Of a stretch of 19,584 nucleotides of DNA, positions 13,659-19,584 are shown one piece after another. Source of the stretch: Chloroflexota bacterium (GTDB lineage: Bacteria > Chloroflexota > Limnocylindria > Limnocylindrales > CSP1-4); assembly GCA_017881985.1 (NCBI GenBank), contig JADGQH010000023.1, forward strand, positions 1-19,584. Direction: 5' to 3'. The translations under genes were made by a program, and so were the position numbers. A model generated the notes under the pieces. It was not told the DNA's origin and searched no databases. It saw nothing but the letters and a program-made list of their open reading frames with translations. Positions within the stretch are counted from its first letter, which is position 1. Each line of letters starts with the position of its first letter.

Positions 13659-15226
13659 GCCGGGACCTCGACGGGTGTGATCCCGCTCCGATCTGCGCCA
13701 CCCGTTGCCATCAGCAGGCCCACCTCGTTCTTGTCAGCAGTCCTTCCTTCGACGATGGCCACGATCCGGCCGGCATACATGACACCGATCCGGTCGGACA
13801 TCTCCAGGACCTCGTCAAGCTCGGCCGAGACGAGCAGGACTGCCGTGCCCGCGTCCCGCTTCGCGATCACCTGCCGATGGATGAACTCGATGCTGCCCAC
13901 ATCGAGACCGCGGGTTGGCTGGTCCAGCACGAGGAGCTTCAGGTCCCGGTCGAACTCGCGCGCCACGACCGCCTTCTGCTGGTTGCCACCCGAGAGTGTG
14001 CCGGCGGTCACCATGGCCGACGGCGTGCGGATGTCGAAGCGCTCGATCGACGAGAGGGCGTCGCGCTGGATCGCGTCGCCGTCGCGTATCACTCCCCGGG
14101 CATACGGGCGTCGGTAGTAGCTCGTGAGGACCAGGTTGTCGGCGAGCGAGAACGGCGTGATGAGGCCAAAGCGGTGGCGGTCGGCCGGCACATACGCGAC
14201 GGCGGCCTCGTTCATGTCCCGCGGCGAGCGGCCGGTCATGTCGGCGCCGGCCAGGGTAACCGTGCCGGCGGTCGGATGCCGGAGGCCGATGATCGCCTCG
14301 ACGAGCTCGTCCTGGCCGTTGCCCGCTACGCCTGCGATGCCGAGGATCTCGCCGGCTCGCACGTCGAGGTCCACGCCGCGGACGGCAAGGTTGCCGCGGT
14401 CATCCTTCGCCTGGAGCCCGGAGAGCCGCAGGACAGGCTCGCCCGGATGCGAGATTCCCCGGTCTACGGTGAGCTGGACCTCGCGGCCGACCATAAGCTC
14501 GGCCAGGTCGTCCTCGTTCGTCTCGGCCGGGCGGCGCTGGCCGACGACGCGGCCGCGCCGAATCACGGTGATCCGGTCCGCGATCTCGAGCACCTCGTAC
14601 AGCTTGTGGCTGATGAAGACGATGCTGTGCCCCTCCGAGGCCAGCCGGCGCAGGACGGCGAAGATCTCCTCGGTCTCCTGTGGCGTGAGGACCGCGGTCG
14701 GCTCGTCGAGCACGAGGATGCGCGCGTTCCGGTAGAGAGCCTTGAGGATCTCGACGCGCTGCTGCCAGCCGACGGAGAGGGAGCCGACCCGTGCCTCCGG
14801 GTCGATCTCGAACCCGAACCGCCGGCCGAGCTCCACGATCCGCCTGTGGGCTTCCTTGCGGTCGAGGAAGACCCGGTTGGCCATCGTCTCCTCGCCGAGG
14901 AGGATGTTGTCGGCGACGCTCAGGACGGGGACGAGCATGAAATGCTGGTGGACCATGTTGATCCCGCGCGCGATCGCGTCGGCCGGTCCGGCGATCCGAA
15001 CGGCGGTGCCGTCCAGCAGGATCTCGCCCTCGTCCGGCCGCGCCAGGCCATAGAGGACGTTCATCAGCGTTGTCTTGCCGGCCCCATTCTCGCCGAGGAG
15101 GGCATGGATCTCGCCCGGGCGGACCTCGAGGTTGATCCCATCGTTCGCGACCACGCCCGGGTAGCGCTTCGTGATCCCGCGCATCTCGAGTGCCGGGGCG
15201 AGGCTCGTGCCGGTCTGGTCCGTCAT
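13655..15226 (-). CDS. ABC transporter ATP-binding protein with two nucleotide-binding domains (NupO/RbsA type)
   Basis: A 523-residue cytoplasmic ATPase made of two fused domains, as usual for sugar/nucleoside class importers. Domain 1 has Walker A GENGAGKTT (45-53), signature LSVGWQQR (150-157), Walker B LVLDEPTAVL with D174/E175, and switch His in ISHKLYEV. Domain 2 has the degenerate Walker A GIAGVAGNGQDE (296-307), signature LSGGNQQK (411-418) and LVLDQPTRGLD with D435 and Gln436 in place of the catalytic Glu. Thus only one ATP site is likely to be fully active, which is normal for the family. A GGAG lies 8 nt before the ATG. A strong hairpin separates it from the binding-protein gene upstream. 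Confidence 0.95.
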   Translation of the reverse strand: MTDQTGTSLAPALEMRGITKRYPGVVANDGINLEVRPGEIHALLGENGAGKTTLMNVLYGLARPDEGEILLDGTAVRIAGPADAIARGINMVHQHFMLVPVLSVADNILLGEETMANRVFLDRKEAHRRIVELGRRFGFEIDPEARVGSLSVGWQQRVEILKALYRNARILVLDEPTAVLTPQETEEIFAVLRRLASEGHSIVFISHKLYEVLEIADRITVIRRGRVVGQRRPAETNEDDLAELMVGREVQLTVDRGISHPGEPVLRLSGLQAKDDRGNLAVRGVDLDVRAGEILGIAGVAGNGQDELVEAIIGLRHPTAGTVTLAGADMTGRSPRDMNEAAVAYVPADRHRFGLITPFSLADNLVLTSYYRRPYARGVIRDGDAIQRDALSSIERFDIRTPSAMVTAGTLSGGNQQKAVVAREFDRDLKLLVLDQPTRGLDVGSIEFIHRQVIAKRDAGTAVLLVSAELDEVLEMSDRIGVMYAGRIVAIVEGRTADKNEVGLLMATGGADRSGITPVEVPA

Positions 15227-15257
15227 GGGCGTGGCTCCGAGACGATTGTGAGAAACG

Positions 15258-15291
15258 CGGACGGGCCGGCCGTCCTCGGCCGGCCCGTCCG
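15258..15291 (-). terminator. Perfect 15-bp hairpin between nucleoside-binding protein and ATPase genes (attenuator)
   Basis: The arms 15258-15272 and 15277-15291 are exactly complementary (arm GGACGGGCCGGCCG plus one more pair) around a 4-nt loop. On the transcribed strand the stem is followed by CGTTTCTCAC, a short T-rich tail. The hairpin begins 23 nt after the binding-protein stop and ends 31 nt before the ATPase ATG. Partial termination or mRNA stabilisation, giving excess binding protein, is the likely role (inferred). Confidence 0.75.
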
Positions 15292-15314
15292 GAATGTGAG
15301 CGCTGGCTGGTCGG

Positions 15315-16529
15315 TTACTTGGCGACGCCGCACCCGGTGTCGGGGCAGGTCTTCAGGGTCCCGGCCTTCATCGCCGCGAGGGCGGCGTCGAGCGCGGTCT
15401 TCACTTCGGGGCCGAACAGGCTGGCCTTGTCATGGAAGTCAGAGGCGCCGATGCCGTCGTTCGCGGCGTTGAAGAGGACGTCGCCGGCGGCAAGATTGCC
15501 CGCGGCGATCCCGGTGATGGCCTGGTTGACGGCGGACTCGACGTGCTTCTCGGCACTCGTGATGACGCAGGCGTTGGCGGGCGCCCCGAGCGAGGTCCAC
15601 TGGTCAACGTCGACGCCGATGCCGTAGATCTTGCTCGCGCAGGCGGCCTCGAGCACGCCGTTGCCGGTCTTGCCGGCGACCTGGAAGAGGACGTCCACCT
15701 TGTTCGTCTTGATGAACGTGTCGGCGAAGATCTTGCCGCCGGCCGGATCGTTGAAGGCGGCCGCCGAGAAGTCGCGGGTCACGTACGAGGACTTGACGAC
15801 GATTGCCGGCTTGACCGACTTGGCGCCAAGCTCGTAGCCCTGGATGTAGCGAACGCACGGGGCGCAGAGGGTCGTTCCGCCGATGGCACCGATGATGTTG
15901 GCCTTGCTGGCATATGCGGCCACGATCCCGGCGAGATAGCCGGCCTGATCCTCGGCGAAGTACAGGGACGTGTAGTTCGGCAGGAGCGTCTTGGCGTCAC
16001 CCTTGCAGGCGAACGTCGCGTCGGGCGCGCCGGTCGGATCGACGCAGACCGGGGACTGGTCGACGCCCACGAAGTGGATCGTCGGGTTCGCCTTGGCGGC
16101 GGCGACCGTGTCGGAGGTCAGGTTGAACCCGACCGTGACGATCACGTCGAACTTCTGGTCGACGAACTGCTGGATGTCCGCCTTGTACTCCGACGCGTCC
16201 TTCGGGACGATCGAGGGCGGAGTGGCGGCGCCGAGCGTCGTTGCCGCGTCCTGGGCGCCCTTGTAGCTGTACTCGTTGTAACCCTTGTCGTTCAGGGTGC
16301 CGATGTCGGTGACGACGCCGATCTTCAGCGCGGCGCCTGCGGACGTCGAGGCGGCCGGGGACGGGCTGGCCGCGACGGACGGGGCTGCCGACGGAGCGAC
16401 CGACGGAGCCGCCACGGACGGCGCGACGGACGGGGCGGCCGGCGTGGGAGTGGCCGCGCCGCTGCACGCCGACGCGACGATCGCGAGCGTCGCGGCGAGC
16501 AACCCGAGCCTGGTGGTGCGTGTGATCAT
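15315..16529 (-). CDS. BMP-family nucleoside-binding lipoprotein (ABC importer)
   Basis: A 404-residue lipoprotein. The signal peptide 1-21 (LLAATLAIVASA) is followed by lipid-carrying Cys22 and an Ala/Pro/Ser/Val linker to about residue 67. The BMP (PnrA/Med-type) domain then begins LKIGVVTDIGTLNDKGYNEYSYKG (start ~68; LNDKGYNE is the family fingerprint), followed by VDQKFDVIVTVGF, FAEDQAGYLAGIVAA, a GAIGG turn and a GIGVDVDQW segment. Such proteins bind nucleosides, for example Treponema PnrA and Bacillus NupN (YufN). The divergent nucleoside hydrolase supports that ligand. The start is fixed by AAGGAGG 5 nt upstream. An earlier in-frame codon would add 300 residues antisense to the divergent gene and is rejected. 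Confidence 0.94.
   Translation of the reverse strand: MITRTTRLGLLAATLAIVASACSGAATPTPAAPSVAPSVAAPSVAPSAAPSVAASPSPAASTSAGAALKIGVVTDIGTLNDKGYNEYSYKGAQDAATTLGAATPPSIVPKDASEYKADIQQFVDQKFDVIVTVGFNLTSDTVAAAKANPTIHFVGVDQSPVCVDPTGAPDATFACKGDAKTLLPNYTSLYFAEDQAGYLAGIVAAYASKANIIGAIGGTTLCAPCVRYIQGYELGAKSVKPAIVVKSSYVTRDFSAAAFNDPAGGKIFADTFIKTNKVDVLFQVAGKTGNGVLEAACASKIYGIGVDVDQWTSLGAPANACVITSAEKHVESAVNQAITGIAAGNLAAGDVLFNAANDGIGASDFHDKASLFGPEVKTALDAALAAMKAGTLKTCPDTGCGVAK
16329..16457 (-). repeat. Low-complexity Ala/Pro/Ser/Val linker with iterated APSVAPS units
   Basis: Residues about 25-67 of the BMP lipoprotein are iterations of APSVA/APSAA, encoded by GACGGA/GACGGG-type repeats (plus-strand reading). They form an extended tether between the lipid anchor and the binding domain. 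The nucleotide repeat makes length variation by slippage plausible. Confidence 0.8.
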
Positions 16530-16534
16530 GAACT

Positions 16535-16541
16535 CCTCCTT
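16535..16541 (-). promoter_or_regulatory. Strong ribosome binding site AAGGAGG for the BMP lipoprotein
   Basis: AAGGAGG, a perfect Shine-Dalgarno core, lies 5 nt before the ATG at 16529. It fits the high expression needed for a binding protein and decides the start. Confidence 0.75.
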
Positions 16542-16613
16542 GCGCGAACTGGGCCTCGAGCGAGGTCCGGTGGGCGCGCTCGCCCGTCTCGACCGGGCAG
16601 ACTGCTGTGACGC

Positions 16614-16642
16614 ATCGTACCGAGCGCCCGGTGGGCGGGCAA
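16614..16642 (-). promoter_or_regulatory. Predicted sigma-70-type promoter of the nucleoside import operon
   Basis: On the minus strand TTGCCC (16642-16637) is separated by 17 nt from TACGAT (16619-16614). This is a good -35/-10 pair with ideal spacing in otherwise GC-rich DNA. Transcription would start near 16607, giving a leader of about 78 nt before the lipoprotein ATG. Confidence 0.55.
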
Positions 16643-16733
16643 GACGCGCGGGTCGCGACGTCTGCTGGATTGAAGGATAGGGTGGTGATCCGTCGCCTGC
16701 GCGGCCAACGCGCGCGCCGACCGGCGGACCGGG

Positions 16734-16739
16734 TACCCT
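16734..16739 (+). promoter_or_regulatory. Candidate -10 element giving a leaderless nucleoside hydrolase mRNA
   Basis: TACCCT (TANNNT consensus) ends 6 nt before the GTG at 16746, so transcription would start at or next to the start codon. This agrees with the absence of any Shine-Dalgarno sequence there. No good -35 lies 17 nt upstream. Confidence 0.35.
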
Positions 16740-16745
16740 CCCACG

Positions 16746-17681
16746 GTGCCGCCACGTCCCGTCATCCTCGACTGCGACCCGGGCCACGACGACGCCCTCG
16801 CCATCCTCCTCGCGCTCGCGCGCCCGGAGCTGCGGGTGCTGGGCATCACGACCGTGGCCGGCAACTCGGGCGTCGAGAACACGACCCGGAATGCGCTCCG
16901 CGTCCTGACCCTGGTCGGCCGGACCGACGTTCCGGTCGCGGCCGGCGCAGGGCGCCCGCTCGTCCGGCCGAGCCGCGTCGCCGACCACGTCCACGGCGTG
17001 TCGGGACTCGATGGTGCCGAGCTGCCGGAAGCGGCCGTCGGGCCCGTCCGGGACGGGGCGGTCGAGCTGCTGGCCCGCCTCGTTCGCGAGTCGCCGGACC
17101 CGGTGACGCTGATCCCGACGGGACCGCTGACGAACATCGCGCTCTTCGTGCGGACGCACCCGGAGCTGCTCCCGCGGATCGCGGAGATCAGCATCATGGG
17201 TGGCGCGATCGGGGAGGGGAACCTGACCGCCTCGGCCGAGTTCAACATCTGGGCCGACCCGGAGGCGGCCGCGATCGTCTTCGACTGCGGCCGGCCGGTG
17301 GCGCTCGTGCCGCTGGAGGTCACCCACGCAGCCCTCTTCCGGAACGCGGAGATTCCGCGCCTGGAGGCGCTCGGGACGCGGACCGGCCGCGTCTTCGCCG
17401 ACCTGCTGCGCTTCTTCGCGATCTTCCACCGCGAGCGCTACGGCTGGGACGGCTCACCGATCCACGACGCGGTCGCGGTCGCCCGCCTCGTCGTGCCGGA
17501 CATGGTCACGGAGGCGCCCTACCGCGTCGACGTCGAGACCGAAAGCGAGCTGACCCGGGGTCGGACCGTCGTGGACCTCCACGGCCTGCGCGGCCTCCCG
17601 CCGAACGTCACGGTCGGGACGGCGATCGACCGGCCCCGGTTCATCGACCTGCTCGTGGAGGCGATCGGGCGCTTCCCGTAG
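16746..17681 (+). CDS. Nucleoside hydrolase (inosine-uridine preferring family)
   Basis: A 311-residue cytoplasmic enzyme that cleaves the N-glycosidic bond of ribonucleosides to free base and ribose. The calcium-binding signature DCDPGHDDA is at 9-17 (canonical DxDPGxDDA). VLGITTVAGNSGVENTTRN is at 31-49, IPTGPLTNIAL at 123-133, MGGAIGEGNLTASAEFNIWADPEAA at about 151-175 (substrate Asn and Glu/Asp pocket), and the late ligand pair HDA is at 240-242. All key residues are intact and the length is normal. It is divergent from the BMP importer by 216 bp, so imported nucleosides would be its substrate. The GTG start lacks a Shine-Dalgarno sequence and may be read as a leaderless message. Confidence 0.95.
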   Translation: MPPRPVILDCDPGHDDALAILLALARPELRVLGITTVAGNSGVENTTRNALRVLTLVGRTDVPVAAGAGRPLVRPSRVADHVHGVSGLDGAELPEAAVGPVRDGAVELLARLVRESPDPVTLIPTGPLTNIALFVRTHPELLPRIAEISIMGGAIGEGNLTASAEFNIWADPEAAAIVFDCGRPVALVPLEVTHAALFRNAEIPRLEALGTRTGRVFADLLRFFAIFHRERYGWDGSPIHDAVAVARLVVPDMVTEAPYRVDVETESELTRGRTVVDLHGLRGLPPNVTVGTAIDRPRFIDLLVEAIGRFP

Positions 17682-17695
17682 CGAGGCCGCTTCGG

Positions 17696-18691
17696 CTATC
17701 CCGCCGGCGTGAGCCGGACCGGGTACTCCCGAACGTCGATGGGTGAGCCGTCCTTCGGCGACGCGTCGAAGACGCGCAGCGTGCCCCACTGCGCTGTCGG
17801 GACGCGGTACGGGACCGTGACGTCGAACGTGCCCCAGCAGCCGGTCCCGCAGGACGCAGTGACGGGCGCCTCGGCGAGCACGCGGCGGCTGCCATCGAGG
17901 ACCTGGAGCTGGAACTGTGCCTCGAAGACGTTCGCAAGGCCGGTGACCCGTCCCGGCGAGGCGAGCTCGCCGCCCCAGGTCGGCTGGTCGACGAAGATCG
18001 CGGGGAGGCTGCCCGTGCCCGCGGTCCGGCCGAGGCCCGCGCCCACGATCACGCCCTCGCCGCCGATGCTCTCCACGGGCTTCCCGTCGAGCCGCAGCCG
18101 GACGGCGTCCACGGTCGAGAACTGGGTTGCGGTGTAGACCAGCTGGGCGAGGCGTCCGAGCATCGAGGCGCTTCCGCCACCGGACTCGAAGGTCCCGGTC
18201 AGGTCGACCGTGGCGAGGTTCCCGTCGATGGTGATCCCGAGCAGCTGCGAACCTGCCGGGATCATCGTGAGGAGGCCCGCCTCATCCGGGGCCGGGCCCG
18301 CGAGCAGCTCGCGCACCGCCGCGGTCGCGACGGCGCGCGTGGACGGCACGCTCCGCGTGACCGGGACGAGGTGGGCGTCGCCACCTGCCGGATCGGGTTG
18401 GAACAGGTAGATCCGCACCGCCGTCGTCGCTGCCGGGGAGGCGGACGGAGCTGTCGCCGGCACCCCCGACGCGGCCGGGGAAGACGCGGCCACCCCCGAC
18501 GCGGCCGGAGACGGTGTGGCCGGCGACGGTGCGGGCGAAGCGCTCGGTGCGGCCGTGAGCGGCGTGGGGACCGGCCCGGCAACGCCGACCGAGCCGCTGC
18601 ACGCGGCGACCAGGCCGACGAGCCCGGCGATCAGGGTAGCCACGCGGCGCGACAGAGAGCGGGCGTGGCGCCGCGTGGATGAGGTCGTCAT
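17696..18691 (-). CDS. GerMN/Gmad2-domain lipoprotein, partner of the adjacent sensor kinase
   Basis: A 331-residue predicted lipoprotein. It has a twin-Arg-containing basic N-terminus (not a clear Tat motif), a hydrophobic core, lipobox LVAAC with Cys31, then an Ala/Ser/Pro linker to about residue 90. A GerMN domain is at about 92-213 (VRIYLFQP, AVRELLAGPAPDEAG, IPAGSQLLGITIDGNLATVDLTG as landmarks, and the LVYTATQF helix). A Gmad2 immunoglobulin-like domain is at about 231-327 (IFVDQPTWGGELASP, FEAQFQLQVLDG, WGTFDVTVPY), with Cys281/285 possibly paired. GerMN/Gmad2 proteins act on the outer face of the membrane. Some, such as LpqB, are encoded after a kinase gene and modulate it. The ATG overlaps the kinase stop as ATGA, so the two are co-translated. 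Confidence 0.9.
   Translation of the reverse strand: MTTSSTRRHARSLSRRVATLIAGLVGLVAACSGSVGVAGPVPTPLTAAPSASPAPSPATPSPAASGVAASSPAASGVPATAPSASPAATTAVRIYLFQPDPAGGDAHLVPVTRSVPSTRAVATAAVRELLAGPAPDEAGLLTMIPAGSQLLGITIDGNLATVDLTGTFESGGGSASMLGRLAQLVYTATQFSTVDAVRLRLDGKPVESIGGEGVIVGAGLGRTAGTGSLPAIFVDQPTWGGELASPGRVTGLANVFEAQFQLQVLDGSRRVLAEAPVTASCGTGCWGTFDVTVPYRVPTAQWGTLRVFDASPKDGSPIDVREYPVRLTPAG
18461..18508 (-). repeat. Direct repeat inside the GerMN lipoprotein linker
   Basis: CACCCCCGACGCGGCCGG (18 nt) occurs at 18461-18478 and 18491-18508, 30 nt apart and in frame. It encodes PAASGV twice (residues 62-67 and 72-77), a recent-looking internal linker duplication. Confidence 0.75.
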
Positions 18692-19584
18692 GGACGTGGG
18701 CTCCGTGTGGGTTCCGAACGCGCCTCACGATCGCGACGGTCCATCACGGGCTCATCGCGGGCGGGCAACGATTCGGTCACAGGCAGCCGGAGCTCGAAGC
18801 GGAGACCGCCACCCGGCTCGGCCGTCGCACGAAGCGAACCGCCGAGCAGCTCGGCGTGCTCGCGGGCGATCGCGAGCCCGAGCCCGGTCCCGCCCGGTCG
18901 CGCCGGATCAGCCTTCGCGAAACGCTCGAAGAGCCGCTCCAGGTCCATGACCGGGCTGCCCGGGTCCCCGGCGGGCCCGCTCAGCCCCGCGGCCCCGACA
19001 CCCGGCCCGTGATCGGCCACCGCCACCCGCACGCCGTCCGGGTCGCGCGTGAGCGACACGCTGACGGACGCATCGGGAGCGTGGACGCGGGCATTGTCGA
19101 GCAGGTTCCCCACGATCCGGTCGACGCGGCGCGGATCCGTCTCGATCACGATGGGCTCATCGGGAAGCGCGAGCGTCGCCGCCGGCAACCGTGACGCCAC
19201 GAGCGCCGCGAGCCGGCGTCCAAGGTCGACCGGTTCCGTCTCGAGCCGCTCGGCGCTCGCGTCGAAGCGGGAGATCTCCAGGAGGTCCTCCACGAGGGAG
19301 CGCAGCCGCGCGACGTCGGCCACCAGCAGCTCGGCTGCCCGCCGAACGTCCGGCGGAAGCGCTCCCAGCTCGCCGCGGACCAGCGAGGCCTCGGCGACGA
19401 GGCCGGTCAGCGGTGTCCGCAGCTCGTGGGCGACGTCCGCGACGAAGCGCCGGTTCCGCGCCTCCGCGGACCGGAGCCGCTCGATCGTCGTCTCCAGCGT
19501 CCCGGCCATCCGGTTGAACTCGGCCGCCCATCTGCCGAACTCGTCGCCCGAGGTCGCCACGACCCGCGCGTCGAGCTGCCCGTC
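18688..19584 (-). CDS. Sensor histidine kinase, C-terminal part (5' end outside window)
   Basis: The frame is open to the window edge, so 298 residues are visible and the sensor and membrane segments are missing. The order is: end of a HAMP domain (DEFGRWAAEFNRMAGTLETT), then HisKA with the phospho-acceptor in FVADVAHELRTPLTGL (His about residue 53 of the fragment), then HATPase_c with N-box IVGNLLDNARVHAP, G1 VAVADHGPGV, F-box LFERFAKADP and G2 GGTGLGLAIAREHAELLGG. All catalytic motifs are intact. It would autophosphorylate and pass phosphate to a response regulator, probably encoded just outside the window. The frame overlaps the GerMN lipoprotein gene by 4 nt (ATGA). A GTG at 19560 lies inside HAMP and is not the real start. 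Confidence 0.95.
   Translation of the reverse strand, partial: DGQLDARVVATSGDEFGRWAAEFNRMAGTLETTIERLRSAEARNRRFVADVAHELRTPLTGLVAEASLVRGELGALPPDVRRAAELLVADVARLRSLVEDLLEISRFDASAERLETEPVDLGRRLAALVASRLPAATLALPDEPIVIETDPRRVDRIVGNLLDNARVHAPDASVSVSLTRDPDGVRVAVADHGPGVGAAGLSGPAGDPGSPVMDLERLFERFAKADPARPGGTGLGLAIAREHAELLGGSLRATAEPGGGLRFELRLPVTESLPARDEPVMDRRDREARSEPTRSPRP

Noticed and set aside
12552..14117. 521-codon plus-strand open frame over the nucleoside permease and ATPase genes
   Set aside because: Antisense shadow of two well-supported genes, low-complexity Arg/Asp/Glu composition.
13877..15472. 531-codon plus-strand open frame over the double ATPase
   Set aside because: Antisense shadow; the minus-strand product has all ABC motifs.
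16530..17429. In-frame upstream extension of the BMP lipoprotein by 300 residues
   Set aside because: It would run antisense to the nucleoside hydrolase and put the signal peptide in mid-protein; AAGGAGG before 16529 fixes the true start.
17679..17698. Small GCCG/CGGC inverted repeat between the converging hydrolase and GerMN lipoprotein genes
   Set aside because: Only a 4-bp stem with a wobble extension and no T-tract; too weak to call a terminator.

Overview
The window is GC-rich bacterial DNA (about 70% by eye) with tightly packed genes and many 1-4 nt gene overlaps. The three predicted lipoproteins each carry a lipobox Cys followed by a long Ala/Ser/Pro-rich linker. This style is common in Chloroflexota (Limnocylindria/Ellin6529-like lineages) and also occurs in some Actinomycetota. 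The assignment to Chloroflexota is an inference from style only; no rRNA or taxonomic marker gene was used.

Layout. (1) Positions 1-6266, plus strand: the end of a LacI-family regulator, then a five-gene SBP_bac_5/Dpp-Opp-type ABC importer (substrate-binding lipoprotein, two permeases, two ATPases). The last four genes overlap head-to-tail. LacI control suggests an oligosaccharide rather than a peptide substrate. A perfect 16-bp hairpin separates the binding-protein gene from the permeases. (2) 6397-8186, plus strand: gatB without gatA or gatC nearby, overlapping a small two-helix membrane protein. A 17-bp tandem duplication sits on the gatB start. (3) 8187-8942: a structured convergent spacer, then a YccU-type CoA-binding protein on the minus strand. 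(4) 8943-11339: a UroD-superfamily methyltransferase/decarboxylase-like protein converging, with 3 nt between stop codons, on a cytochrome P450. (5) 11407-17681: a BMP-type nucleoside import operon on the minus strand (lipoprotein, double-NBD ATPase, two permeases), divergent from a nucleoside hydrolase. Together these form an uptake-and-cleavage module for nucleosides. The P450 lies just downstream of the last permease on the same strand. A second perfect hairpin follows the binding-protein gene. (6) 17696-19584, minus strand: a sensor histidine kinase (N-terminus beyond the window) overlapping a GerMN/Gmad2 lipoprotein, a pairing reminiscent of actinobacterial MtrB-LpqB.

No rRNA, tRNA, CRISPR array, insertion sequence, integrase or phage gene was recognised. 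No stretch longer than 300 bases lacks a gene. The largest gaps are 16530-16745 (divergent promoter region, 216 bp), 8187-8335 (convergent spacer, 149 bp), 6267-6396 (130 bp, upstream of gatB) and 8819-8942 (124 bp, divergent, no convincing promoter seen). The genes are ordinary core and transport functions. I did not find strong evidence for a wholly new system; the more interesting observations concern operon architecture and regulation.
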